In this document: positions 9,039 to 17,538 of the stretch, one piece after another
Layout of the letters: every line of letters begins with the position of its first letter
Numbering within the stretch: position 1 is the first letter of the stretch
Assembly: GCA_005792545.1 (NCBI GenBank)
Contig: SXRM01000435.1
Location: 1-33,014 of the forward strand
Reading direction: 5' to 3'
Source of the DNA: Pseudomonadota bacterium
GTDB taxonomy: Bacteria > Myxococcota_A > UBA9042
DNA: 33,014 bases
Notes under the pieces: model-generated
Told to the model about the DNA's origin: nothing
Seen by the model: only the letters and a program-made list of their open reading frames with translations
Database searches by the model: none
Program-made: the position numbers and the translations under genes

Positions 9039-9767
9039 TTACCGTTGCAGGATGTGCTGCGAAACCGCGTCGATGAACTGCGGGTAATTATTTAGCAAAA
9101 CGCCAGGCCCGCACTCGGGGTCGTCCCGCCGCAAGCTGGCGTCGATCGCAACGCGCGGTTCGTTGTCTAAGTAGAACTGCTTGATGGTCGCGCGGGAGCG
9201 GCAGTGCTCCGGCAGCGCCGGAACGACGTCGACGAGGTACAGCAGCGTCTTGACCGGCATGTGCAGGTGCGTTGCCGGGTCACCACGACTGAGCCTGACA
9301 TACTTGCTCAAGTGGCTTGCGCTCACCGTCTCAATTCGGCCAACTTCATCCTGCTTGTTGTAGTACGGGATGATTCTTGGCAACACGAACACTTGAAAAT
9401 AGCTGAAGCCTGTGGCTCTCAGGTTGGCCGTCTCGCCCAGCATGGATTCAAAGTAGTTGTTTGCGTTCTGGGCAAAATTGCTGGCGGCGAACTTGACGGC
9501 GATGCCAGCGACCGGTCTCTGATTAAGCTCAACGACAATATCCACGTCCTTTGCGTAGTAGCGGCCTTGAACCGTGACTTCGCGGCCGTCGGCGACGCCC
9601 TTGCCCCTGACCGTGTAGCGCGCGCTAAGGCTCGCTTGAATGTCCGAGTTAATTCTGCCGTGCAGCGGAATCAGTTTGTCAGTACTTCTCGTGCCAGCTC
9701 TGAGCATCGTCAAGAACGATTGACGAACTGCCGCATGGAATCCCTGGCTCAGCCGTTCATTGCCCAT
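9039..9767 (-). CDS. Putative type II restriction endonuclease (atypical PD-(D/E)xK-like)
   Basis: The ATG at 9767 has GGGAG upstream at about 9-base spacing. A TTG at 9818 overlapping the methyltransferase stop is possible but weaker. The 242-residue product follows the methyltransferase gene by 47 bases. The core KDVDIVVE (residues 73-80) followed by GIAVKF (88-93) resembles a PD-(D/E)xK nuclease centre, with Asp74 or Asp76 as metal ligand and Lys92 catalytic. The acidic residue usually two before the Lys is Ala90, so Glu80 or Glu107 may substitute. SNFAQNANNYFESMLGETAN right after it looks like a conserved family block. I assign endonuclease function mainly from its partner. GC is much lower than nearby (I counted 58 of 120 bases at 9361-9480, against 88 of 120 at 8041-8160), consistent with acquisition by transfer. 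The specificity cannot be read from the sequence. Confidence 0.72.
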   Translation of the reverse strand: MGNERLSQGFHAAVRQSFLTMLRAGTRSTDKLIPLHGRINSDIQASLSARYTVRGKGVADGREVTVQGRYYAKDVDIVVELNQRPVAGIAVKFAASNFAQNANNYFESMLGETANLRATGFSYFQVFVLPRIIPYYNKQDEVGRIETVSASHLSKYVRLSRGDPATHLHMPVKTLLYLVDVVPALPEHCRSRATIKQFYLDNEPRVAIDASLRRDDPECGPGVLLNNYPQFIDAVSQHILQR

Positions 9768-9814
9768 GAAGGTCCACTCCCTGCGATGCGCGCACGTGCC
9801 CGACCCGCTGACGG

Positions 9815-11314
9815 TCAACCTGCTGCACCAACCCGCCGCCGCTGCCCTTGCTGCCGCACACTGTCCACTGCAAACGCATGTGTCAAAAACCGCGAAAGGT
9901 CCTCAGCGGAAAACGTGTAATAGCCGCCGCTCTTGTACTTGCGCAACATCTTGATGTAGCTCATGAACTCTTGCGTGGCGAGCACGCGACGAACTTCTTG
10001 CGGGCCCGGTCCACCCCGGAAATACAGCCCCCCGTAGACGCCATGTGCCGGCGGCGCGGCCACGATACGAATCTGGTCCGTCGTCTGAAGCAGCGAGTTG
10101 ATCGCGAACTTGGCTTGACCTACGTCGCGCAGGGCCTGGCTCCGGCCAAACTGGTGCCACGCTGTGCGCGCGTCGAGCGACCGCTCCGTGAGCGCGGTTC
10201 GGTGCTGGCGCAGGTGCGCCATGGCCAGGGGCGCCGTGCGTTCGAACTCGCTTTCGGTCAACGGCGTACCGTCCGGCTGGTAAGGGAAGACGCACTGGCG
10301 TACCTGGCCAGTCGAGGCCTTGACCACCGGGATGATGCCGTCGGCGAACGCAAAATCGCCAATGAAGACGCCGTCGGCCAGCGTGGCAAACCCGTTGCGG
10401 ACGACGACTGCGGGTTGTCCGTCTGACTCGCTGGACACAATGCGTCGAAAGTCCGCCAGTTCGGCTGACTGGCCAAAGAAAATGCCCGAAGGCATATGCG
10501 CTTCCGCAAAGCGCACGTTGTACTGATACACCGCCGCTGCCTGCCGCGGGTCGTACTCGTGGTAGGCGACTTCGGGTCCCTGACTGTGGCCGTCGATCCT
10601 GGCAATCAGTGAATAGGTCGTTGCGTCAAACGCCTGGTGGTGGCCGAAGTCGACGACGGACGTCAGCGTGCCGTTGCGCGCCAGGTGTGTACGGAACGCA
10701 CCGCCCGCCTTGCTGGTGAGCCAGGAGCTGGGTGTGATGAAGCACAAGCGGCCCTCGGGCGCCAACATCTGGATGCCGACGTCGAAGAAGGCCAGATACA
10801 AGTCGGTCATGCCGTCTGCTGAAAATGTCAGCGTTCGCACGTCGATGGCCGATGACCCGAGGTTGTGGACCCGGACGTACGGCGGATTGCCAACCACGAA
10901 GTCCATGGACTGCCGAAAATCGGTCAGACGCAGTGTATTGGCCTGATGCAGGTCCCACGCCACACCGTCGATGCCAAGATCGACCGCAACTGCGTGCAAG
11001 CGGTTGTTGCACGCAACCAGGGCGTCCGGATCCAGGTCTACGCCGTGGATGTAGCGCCGCAAATCCTGCGCCAGCTCGGCGTTGTCGTGGCCAGAGCGTG
11101 CACGAAAAGCGGCAACATAGCGGCGCGCCACTTGTTCCAAGAACGCGCCGTCGCCGCAACTGTTGTCGACGATGTGGCGGCCGACCACGTTGCCCACGTA
11201 GCCAGCATGGTCGAGCAACGTCTTGACCACCGCCGGCGGCGTGTACACCCGCCCAGTGCGCTTTTCTTTGTTGGCGGAGCTCGCTTTGGGCCCCGACCTG
11301 CGTTCCACGTTCAT
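9815..11314 (-). CDS. Type II N6-adenine DNA methyltransferase (TaqI-like gamma class)
   Basis: The frame is open to 11644, but that would overlap the divergent TPR gene. ATG at 11314, preceded by AAGGCAGGTGCAC, fits better and gives 499 residues. Motifs run in the order of gamma-class adenine methyltransferases: motif X RVYTPPAVV (22-30), AdoMet-binding motif I VDNSCGDGAFL (49-59), an acidic loop GVDLDPDA (91-98), and catalytic motif IV NPPY (143-146) in the form VVGNPPYVRVHNLG. The C-terminal half, with VVVRNGFATLADGVFIGD (303-320) and a late KSGGYYTFSAEDL, looks like a TaqI-type target-recognition domain. It would protect host DNA from the endonuclease encoded just downstream. There is no nuclease or helicase domain in the same chain, so it is not a type I or IIG enzyme. 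Assignment as an adenine methyltransferase is firm; the recognised site is unknown. Confidence 0.92.
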   Translation of the reverse strand: MNVERRSGPKASSANKEKRTGRVYTPPAVVKTLLDHAGYVGNVVGRHIVDNSCGDGAFLEQVARRYVAAFRARSGHDNAELAQDLRRYIHGVDLDPDALVACNNRLHAVAVDLGIDGVAWDLHQANTLRLTDFRQSMDFVVGNPPYVRVHNLGSSAIDVRTLTFSADGMTDLYLAFFDVGIQMLAPEGRLCFITPSSWLTSKAGGAFRTHLARNGTLTSVVDFGHHQAFDATTYSLIARIDGHSQGPEVAYHEYDPRQAAAVYQYNVRFAEAHMPSGIFFGQSAELADFRRIVSSESDGQPAVVVRNGFATLADGVFIGDFAFADGIIPVVKASTGQVRQCVFPYQPDGTPLTESEFERTAPLAMAHLRQHRTALTERSLDARTAWHQFGRSQALRDVGQAKFAINSLLQTTDQIRIVAAPPAHGVYGGLYFRGGPGPQEVRRVLATQEFMSYIKMLRKYKSGGYYTFSAEDLSRFLTHAFAVDSVRQQGQRRRVGAAG

Positions 11315-11331
11315 GTGCACCTGCCTTGGCG

Positions 11332-11361
11332 ATGCTGCCGCCTGGCGCTCGGGCTTGTCAA
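11332..11361 (-). promoter_or_regulatory. Possible promoter of the restriction-modification operon
   Basis: On the minus strand a perfect TTGACA (11361-11356) is followed after 18 bases by CAGCAT (11337-11332), a poor -10 element. It would start transcription very close to the methyltransferase ATG at 11314. The -35 match is good but the -10 is weak, so this is only a candidate. Confidence 0.28.
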
Positions 11362-11407
11362 GCAAGGGGCGCTTTGCCAGGCCGTGAGCCGAGGTCGTCT
11401 GCAGCGC

Positions 11408-11436
11408 TTGGCGCCGTCCCCAACTTAGGCAATACT
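11408..11436 (+). promoter_or_regulatory. Possible sigma-70-like promoter of the TPR operon
   Basis: TTGGCG at 11408-11413 and AATACT at 11431-11436 are separated by 17 bases, each matching consensus at four of six positions. The implied leader to the GTG start at 11511 is about 70 bases. This is the only good pair I found in the 196-base region between the divergent methyltransferase and TPR genes. Confidence 0.35.
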
Positions 11437-11510
11437 GCCCCGCTTGCACCCGCGGCGGCGATTCGACCGTCCAAGGGTTGCGCGACCGTTGCCGGGAGGG
11501 CCCCTCCGCC

Positions 11511-13223
11511 GTGAACCTGCACCGCACCGCCCCAAGACACTGGGTCGCCACCGCTTGCTCGGTCGGCCTTTGTGCCGTCTTCGCGCTCGGCGCTACCTTG
11601 CCCGCCGCGCCGGCCGAGGCTGCTGGCGATCTCGCCGCCGCCAAGGCCTTGTACGAAGACGAGAAATTCTACGACGCTTTTGGCAAGCTCACCGAACTGC
11701 TGGATACGCTCGGCCCCGAAGACCCGGCGCGCGACGAAGCGCAGTTCACCATGGGCAAGGTGCTGTTTGCGCTGGGCCTTCACCAGTCGGCGCTGCGCAG
11801 CTTTGACGGCGTTCAGTTCAAGCCTGAGCACCCCCTATACAAAGACAAGGTCAAGTATTTCCTACTCATCCAGCGCGCCGTGCCCGGCGACCTGGCGACG
11901 CTCGAGCGCCTGTCGGATGCCCCTGAGACCGTGCACGACAAGAAAGACGTGGACGAAGTGCGGTTTCTGCTCGGCCGCTACTATTACGGCGTCAAGGAAT
12001 ACGATAAGGCCATCGGCAAGCTCTCGCCGATTCGGCCGCAGGCCGGCGAAATCTACTTGAAATCCCGGCACCTGCTCGGCGTCATTCAGGTGCAGCTTGG
12101 CAAGGCCGAGGCCCAGGACACGGCCGCCAGCCGCAACGCCGCCAGCCAGCATTTCAGCCTGGCCGTCGAGGCCTTCAAGGACATTTTGCGCTTTGAAGAT
12201 ATGGTCGGCGCGCCCGCCTATTACGGCCACTACCGCGACTTGTCGAACATGTCGATGGGCCGGTTGTTCTACTCGTCGGAGCAGTTCGAGACCGCCGGTC
12301 GCTACTACGATCGCGTCACGGAAGGCACCACGGCCTGGCTGGACTCGCTGTTCGAACTGGGCTGGACCTATTTTCGCCTGGGCCGCATCGACCGCGTGCT
12401 CGGCCAGTTGCACACCTTGAACTCACCGTTCTTCGAAGACCGCTACTACCCGGAAGCGCGCGTGCTGGAAGCGCTGATTCTGTTCCGCACCTGCCGATTC
12501 GCGGAGACGTTGGTGACCGTTGAGAAGTTCCTGCGCGACTACAAGCCATTGAAAAAGGAGCTGGATGCTCAGTTGGCGGGTACGCGCAGTGACGCGGAGT
12601 TCTACGACTACCTGTTCACGCTTTCGCGCGACAAGAAGTCGCTGTCGGTGCCGCTGCGGCGCATCTTCAACGTGGCGCTGTCCGACAAGCGCCTTCAGCG
12701 CGCGTTCGGCGCCGTCGTGCAAGCCAACGACGAAGTGACGGGGCTTGAGCGGCTGTTGCGCAACACCACCGCGACGACCGCCGCGCAACTGCTGGCTGAC
12801 GACATGGGTCGCGTGCGGGCGGTGATGATTGCCGAAGCCGGTGGCCTGGCGCGCAACCGCCTGACCCGCGTGCGGGAAGACCTGACCGAGATCATTCGCC
12901 AGGGCTTGCGGATCAAGTACGAGTCGCTGAAAGCTCGCCGCGGATCGATCAGCGCCAAGGTTCGTGAAAGTATGGCAGAAACTGCCAAGGCCGTCAGCGA
13001 GCCGCGCGCCAGCGACGCCGAGCACATCGTGTGGCCGTTTGATGGCAGCTACTGGCGCGACGAACTGGGCGGCTACACCTACGACACCCGCAGCAAGTGC
13101 ACCGCCAAAGAGCTTCCGGGTGGCGGGGCGGGCGCTGCCCAGCCCAAAGTTGGCGGCAAGGCCGGCGAAAAAATGGAAAGGGCGGGCGCCGGCGGTGCCG
13201 ACAAAGCGGAGGACGGCAAATGA
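11511..13223 (+). CDS. Exported TPR-repeat protein (570 aa)
   Basis: GTG at 11511 is chosen because it places a signal peptide at the very N-terminus (VATACSVGLCAVFALGATL, cleavage near PAEA-A). GGGAGGG lies 10 bases upstream. A TTG at 11478 is a weaker alternative. The mature protein is made of helical TPR-type repeats: AAAKALYEDEKFYDAFGKLTEL, EAQFTMGKVLFALGLHQSAL, VRFLLGRYYYGVKEYDKAIGKL, SMGRLFYSSEQFETAGRYYDRV and FELGWTYFRLGRIDRVLGQL in shortened form. The last 150 residues are helical and charged, then a Gly/Ala-rich tail. No lipobox is seen, so a soluble periplasmic location is inferred. The stop overlaps the next start (ATGA at 13220-13223). TPR proteins are scaffolds; in Myxococcota similar pairs belong to the gliding-motility envelope complex, but I cannot show orthology. 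Confidence 0.88.
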   Translation: MNLHRTAPRHWVATACSVGLCAVFALGATLPAAPAEAAGDLAAAKALYEDEKFYDAFGKLTELLDTLGPEDPARDEAQFTMGKVLFALGLHQSALRSFDGVQFKPEHPLYKDKVKYFLLIQRAVPGDLATLERLSDAPETVHDKKDVDEVRFLLGRYYYGVKEYDKAIGKLSPIRPQAGEIYLKSRHLLGVIQVQLGKAEAQDTAASRNAASQHFSLAVEAFKDILRFEDMVGAPAYYGHYRDLSNMSMGRLFYSSEQFETAGRYYDRVTEGTTAWLDSLFELGWTYFRLGRIDRVLGQLHTLNSPFFEDRYYPEARVLEALILFRTCRFAETLVTVEKFLRDYKPLKKELDAQLAGTRSDAEFYDYLFTLSRDKKSLSVPLRRIFNVALSDKRLQRAFGAVVQANDEVTGLERLLRNTTATTAAQLLADDMGRVRAVMIAEAGGLARNRLTRVREDLTEIIRQGLRIKYESLKARRGSISAKVRESMAETAKAVSEPRASDAEHIVWPFDGSYWRDELGGYTYDTRSKCTAKELPGGGAGAAQPKVGGKAGEKMERAGAGGADKAEDGK

Positions 13224-16200
13224 AGCGCCACGTTTGCAGCCCCCATCCATGGTCCATCGCGACGGCGGTGCTGGTCGCCCTGCATGCCTTCGCTGCAGTC
13301 GCGGCCGAGCCCAAAGGCAAAGACCCGGCAAAGAAAGGTGAAGTCGAGATCATCAAACGCAAAGATGCCGGCGCCGCAGCCGCTGGCAAGCCTGGCGCAG
13401 CACCTGCGGCTGGCAAGGAAACGGCAGCGGGCAAGGCCGGTCCAGCGGCCAAGAAAGGCGGACCCGCGGCCAGCGGTCCGGGCGGCCCCGAGCAACGCCG
13501 CGACCGCGAGCGCTCCAGCGTTGAAGACATTGACGACGAGTTGAACATCTTGCGCGAATTGCTGGAAATCGAGCGCGGCTCCGAGACCGAGGCCGACACG
13601 CTGCTCGAAATCAGCTACGTGCTGTGGGACCGCGCCCTGGCCTACGAGTTGGAAGCCTACGACGTCAAAATCGAGACCTGTATCAACGCCGCGGAAGAAG
13701 AGAGCGACCGGCGCCGTTGCAGAGTCCAACAGCAGAACCTGATGGAGCAGGGCCGCGCCGCCAAGCTCGACGTGGTCAATCACTTAAAGCGCATCGAGCG
13801 CATGTTTCCACGCTTTGCCAAGCTGGACGAGGTGTTGTACTCGCTCGGCTACCACCTGGGCGAACTCGAACGGCCGGGCGAAGCGGTCGATGCCTTCATG
13901 CGCCTGGTGCGCAAGACGCCGCGGTCGAACTACGTGCCCGACGCTTATCTGGGCATCGGCAACTACTACTTCGGCAAGAACAACGGCGGCGAGGCCATCA
14001 AATGGTACACCAAGGTGCTCGACCACCCGGACTCGGCGGTCTTTGGTTGGGGCCTCTACTACATCGCTTGGGTGCACTACAACACCCAGAACTGGGACAA
14101 TGCAGTCAAGGCTTTTATCCGCGTTCTCGACTACAGCAAGACCGAGATTTCCGAAAAGCGCGGCCGCGTTACTTTCTTGGAAGACGCCGGCAAGTATCTG
14201 GTGCGGTCGTGGGCGGAAATCGGCAAGCCTAAGGACGCATTGGCCTTTTTCAAGCGGGTCGCACCTTCGAGCGAAGTGATGCTGCTCGACATGCTGGCGC
14301 TGTACTACACCGAGGTGTCGGCCTACGCCAAATCCAACGAAGCCATCGATCAGCTGATTGAGTTCGCCAAAGACGATCAGCAGATGGTGCGCTACCTCGC
14401 GCTGCGCTTGGAAAACAGCTACAAGATGCACGATCTGGCCGAAACCGTGAAGTCCGTGGGATTGCTGGGTAATGCCCTGGAACATGGCTTCAAGGCCAGC
14501 GACAAGCGCCGTGCCGACCTGGAAGGCCTGCTGGCGGAAGTCGCGAGCTACTACCACCACGAATACGAGGGCACGCTCAACCCGGCGACCCTGGAAGCCA
14601 CGGAGAAAATCTACCGCATCTACGGCGACCACTTTATCGACGGCCAGAACGCTTACGTGATGCGGTACAACCACGCCCTGTCGCTGTACCAGCTCGAGCG
14701 CTGGGCCGAAGCGGCGGCCATCTACGAGAAAGTCATCGACATGAAACCGGACGGCAAGTTCGCCGAGCCGTCGGCCCACCGCGCGCTGGTGTGCTACATC
14801 AAGCAGCAGAACCTGAACGCCGAGACGGGCACCAAGGCCGAAGACACCCCCGACCTGCGCCCGGTGCCGTTCAACAAAGACGAGGAGCGCGTCGCCAAGG
14901 CCTGCGAGCGCTACATCGACACCGCCGACCGCAACAAGGTCGTCGACGAAGACGTGCCGGTGGCGATGTTTATCTCTGGGCGCCTGTACTACCAGAAGAA
15001 CCAGTTCGACAAGGCGAGCGCAATGCTGGCCAAGTACGTCGGCCGCTTTCCGGAGCATCTGTACGCTTACAACGCCGCGCAGTTGCTAATCAGTGCTTTG
15101 TGGCTGAGCCAGGACGGCAAAGGCCTGCGGCTGTGGGTTGATCAGTTGATCAAAGACCCGCGCTTCAACCGCGATGTGCTCGGCAAGACCATCACTGAGT
15201 TCAAGAGCAACGAGGAATACAACAAGTGCATCGAGTACAAGGACGAGCCGGTGCGCGCGGCGGAGTGCTTGACGGCGTACAGCAACGGCTTCAAAGACAA
15301 GAACGCTGACAAAGCCGCGCAAGCCCTGTCTGGCGCTGCGCGCTTCTACCGCACTGCCAAAAAGCGCGACAAGATCATCGAGACCTACAAGACCCTGGCG
15401 GCGACGTTCAGCGCCGACAAGCGCGCGCCGCAGTCGCTGTTTGAAATCGGCGAATTGTATCGCGAATCGGCGGACTTCCGAGCAGCCGCTGAAGCGTACG
15501 AGGCCTATGTCAAGGCCTATCCGGCCCACGAGAAAGTGCCACAGGCCCTGGCGACTGCGACGCGATATCGCGAGCTGCTCGGCGACTACGATAAGGTTGT
15601 CGAAAACGGTGAGCTGTTCTTGCAGACGTTCTCCAAGGACAAGCGCGCCGCCGAAGTCGCCTACAACGTGACCGTGCAATACCTCAACAAGGGCGACTGG
15701 AAGGGCGTCATCAAGGCGTCCGACAAGTTCCTCAAGCGCAGTGAGGCGACGCCGGTCGAGCTGCAGCTGGCCGCGATGGTCAATACCGGCACGGCGCAGT
15801 TCAAGCTTGCGCTGGGCGACAAGGGCTTGGGTCACTTCACCCGCGTCATCGACACCGGAAAGCAGATTTCGGCAGCGGGCAAGTTTGCGGAATTGCCGAT
15901 GATTGGCCGCGACGCGCTGGTCCAGGCGCTGTTCATGAAAGGCGAGCTGGAGTTCGAAAAAGTGCGCGGGATGAAGGGCGCACCCAAGAATCTGGACGCC
16001 GCCGCCAAGCTGCTGAACGAAAAGGTCCAAAAGGTCACCGAAGCCGATGCGGTGTACGCCGAGGCCGAAGGCGCCAAGAATCCAAAGTGGACGGCTGCGA
16101 GCTCGAGCCGGCGCGGTCGTATCTGGCAAGACGTCGCTGTGAGCCTGAAAAACCTGCCGGCGCCGCCGCAGTTCGGCAAGAGCGACGAGCTCAAGACCGA

Positions 16201-17158
16201 GTGGCTCAACAAGATGGCAGAGAAGGCCTCGCCGCTGTTCGACAAGGCCAAAGACCGCTACCGCGAGGCGCTCAGGAAAGCCGCGGAAGTGTTCGCATTC
16301 GATACGTACTGGGCAGAGGCGCGCGACAACCTCAAGGGTCTCGACCCGGCCTTTGCAGAGCTCGCGGACGTCAAGGAATTCATGGTCGAAGCCGTGCCCT
16401 ACAAGGCGGCAGAGAGCGGCAAGCCGGCGGACGTCATTCGCGATACCCGCTACCGGCTGTTCGAATTGTCGTCCGGCGCAGCCGTCGACGAGTCGGCTGC
16501 GACCAAGCCGAGCGCCGAAGTCGTGCCCGCAGCCAATCCCGAGGTCGCCAAAGCGTATGTGCGCCTCGCCACCGCGCACTTGCAGGCCGGGTCGCCGCGC
16601 GACGCCATCTTTGCCGCGTCTTATGGCATTCGCAACGCGCCGGAGCTCAAGAACTCTGCGGAATTGTGGAATGTGTTCGCCGCTGCGTACCAGGCCCTGG
16701 GACAGACGCGCGAAGCACTGGTCGCCTTGGAAGAAGCCGGCAAGGCCGACCCGACCGTGATCCAGCCGCTGCTGAATGCAGCTGCCGTGACGGTGCGCTT
16801 CCTCGACTTTGAGAATACCGTGCGGCTGCTCGACGAAGTGCTTAAGCGCGACACCACCAACTACTGGGCGCGCGTGACCAAGCCCGTTGCGGTACGCCGC
16901 TTGAGCGACGACCCCGCCAAAGCCAAAGAGGCACTGGACCTCATCAACAGCTGGGCCAAAGACGAAACGCGGCCTGAACTGCACTACAACCGCGTCATCA
17001 TCGCCACCACGGTGCTCAAGGGCGACAAGCCCAAGCTGCAAGAGGCGTTGGCCATTTGCAAGGAATCGCAAGCCGCAATGGGCACCAAGCACGCGCTGAG
17101 CAAGGAAGTCGCCAAGCGCTGCAAGGGCATCGAAGACACCATCTCGTTCATGCCATGA
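13220..17158 (+). CDS. Giant exported TPR-repeat protein (1312 aa)
   Basis: The ATG at 13220 overlaps the stop of the upstream TPR gene, and GGAGG at 13208-13212 sits 7 bases away, giving coupled translation. A signal peptide (IATAVLVALHAFAAVAA) ends near residue 29, followed by a Lys/Ala/Gly/Pro-rich linker to about residue 90. The rest is a long array of TPR units with the usual pattern of small and aromatic residues: EVLYSLGYHLGELERPGEAV, AYLGIGNYYFGKNNGGEAIK, FEIGELYRESADFRAAAEAY, AYVRLATAHLQAGSPRDAI, and a final NVFAAAYQALGQTREALVAL. No enzymatic domain is evident. It is probably a periplasmic scaffold working with the 570-residue TPR protein and the small lipoprotein of the same operon. 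The large size and pairing recall AgmU/GltD-type proteins of myxobacterial motility, which is a hypothesis only. Confidence 0.9.
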   Translation: MKRHVCSPHPWSIATAVLVALHAFAAVAAEPKGKDPAKKGEVEIIKRKDAGAAAAGKPGAAPAAGKETAAGKAGPAAKKGGPAASGPGGPEQRRDRERSSVEDIDDELNILRELLEIERGSETEADTLLEISYVLWDRALAYELEAYDVKIETCINAAEEESDRRRCRVQQQNLMEQGRAAKLDVVNHLKRIERMFPRFAKLDEVLYSLGYHLGELERPGEAVDAFMRLVRKTPRSNYVPDAYLGIGNYYFGKNNGGEAIKWYTKVLDHPDSAVFGWGLYYIAWVHYNTQNWDNAVKAFIRVLDYSKTEISEKRGRVTFLEDAGKYLVRSWAEIGKPKDALAFFKRVAPSSEVMLLDMLALYYTEVSAYAKSNEAIDQLIEFAKDDQQMVRYLALRLENSYKMHDLAETVKSVGLLGNALEHGFKASDKRRADLEGLLAEVASYYHHEYEGTLNPATLEATEKIYRIYGDHFIDGQNAYVMRYNHALSLYQLERWAEAAAIYEKVIDMKPDGKFAEPSAHRALVCYIKQQNLNAETGTKAEDTPDLRPVPFNKDEERVAKACERYIDTADRNKVVDEDVPVAMFISGRLYYQKNQFDKASAMLAKYVGRFPEHLYAYNAAQLLISALWLSQDGKGLRLWVDQLIKDPRFNRDVLGKTITEFKSNEEYNKCIEYKDEPVRAAECLTAYSNGFKDKNADKAAQALSGAARFYRTAKKRDKIIETYKTLAATFSADKRAPQSLFEIGELYRESADFRAAAEAYEAYVKAYPAHEKVPQALATATRYRELLGDYDKVVENGELFLQTFSKDKRAAEVAYNVTVQYLNKGDWKGVIKASDKFLKRSEATPVELQLAAMVNTGTAQFKLALGDKGLGHFTRVIDTGKQISAAGKFAELPMIGRDALVQALFMKGELEFEKVRGMKGAPKNLDAAAKLLNEKVQKVTEADAVYAEAEGAKNPKWTAASSSRRGRIWQDVAVSLKNLPAPPQFGKSDELKTEWLNKMAEKASPLFDKAKDRYREALRKAAEVFAFDTYWAEARDNLKGLDPAFAELADVKEFMVEAVPYKAAESGKPADVIRDTRYRLFELSSGAAVDESAATKPSAEVVPAANPEVAKAYVRLATAHLQAGSPRDAIFAASYGIRNAPELKNSAELWNVFAAAYQALGQTREALVALEEAGKADPTVIQPLLNAAAVTVRFLDFENTVRLLDEVLKRDTTNYWARVTKPVAVRRLSDDPAKAKEALDLINSWAKDETRPELHYNRVIIATTVLKGDKPKLQEALAICKESQAAMGTKHALSKEVAKRCKGIEDTISFMP

Positions 17159-17538
17159 TGTCGATGTTGCGCAGCATGTTCAGTTTGGCGCTGGTGTTCG
17201 CGGTTTTGGGCTGCGACAAAGACTGCCCGCCAGGTACGACGCTGTTCAAAGGCCGCGACAAACTGGTCGGTCGGTACGTCGAGGTGTGCGCCCGCAACGG
17301 CTCGATCGGTCGCCATGGCGTGTACAGAGAGTTCTTCGACAACGCCGGCAAGCACCTGGCGCGCAAAGGCGAGTACAAAGAAGACCAGCCGTTTGGCCTG
17401 TTCGTGACCTACGATGCCAAGGGTCGCGTCAATGCCGTGGAGTGCTTTGACGCGACCGGCAAGCGCGCTTGGAAAGACGGCAAAGCGAAGGAAGAGACGG
17501 CAGGCGGCCGGGCGTGCTTGGACGGACCTGGTCGCTAG
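17155..17538 (+). CDS. Small lipoprotein with MORN-like repeats
   Basis: The start ATG at 17155 overlaps the stop of the giant TPR gene (ATGA); a second ATG follows at once, and no clear ribosome site is visible, consistent with translational coupling. The product is 127 residues. MFSLALVFAVLGC is a lipoprotein signal with lipidated Cys20, followed by Asp. The mature part has two or more MORN-variant units (GRHGVYREFFDNAGKHLARKG and PFGLFVTYDAKGRVN in style), short beta hairpins seen in many small bacterial lipoproteins. It completes the three-gene TPR operon. Its TAG stop at 17536-17538 lies in the same CTAG that contains the stop of the convergent dctM gene. Lipoprotein assignment is good; the function is unknown. 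Confidence 0.83.
   Translation: MMSMLRSMFSLALVFAVLGCDKDCPPGTTLFKGRDKLVGRYVEVCARNGSIGRHGVYREFFDNAGKHLARKGEYKEDQPFGLFVTYDAKGRVNAVECFDATGKRAWKDGKAKEETAGGRACLDGPGR

Noticed and set aside
11494..11507. GGGAGGG followed by CCCCTCC as a hairpin hiding the ribosome site of the TPR gene
   Set aside because: The two arms are almost adjacent, leaving only about four pairs with a five-base loop; too weak to claim regulation.
11315..11644. N-terminal extension of the methyltransferase up to 11644
   Set aside because: It would overlap the divergent TPR gene, and the extra residues show no family similarity; motif X begins just after the ATG at 11314.
15086..17092. Long minus-strand open frame (668 codons) opposite the giant TPR gene
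   Set aside because: The composition is typical of antisense reading in GC-rich DNA, with no domain, while the plus strand has consistent TPR repeats.
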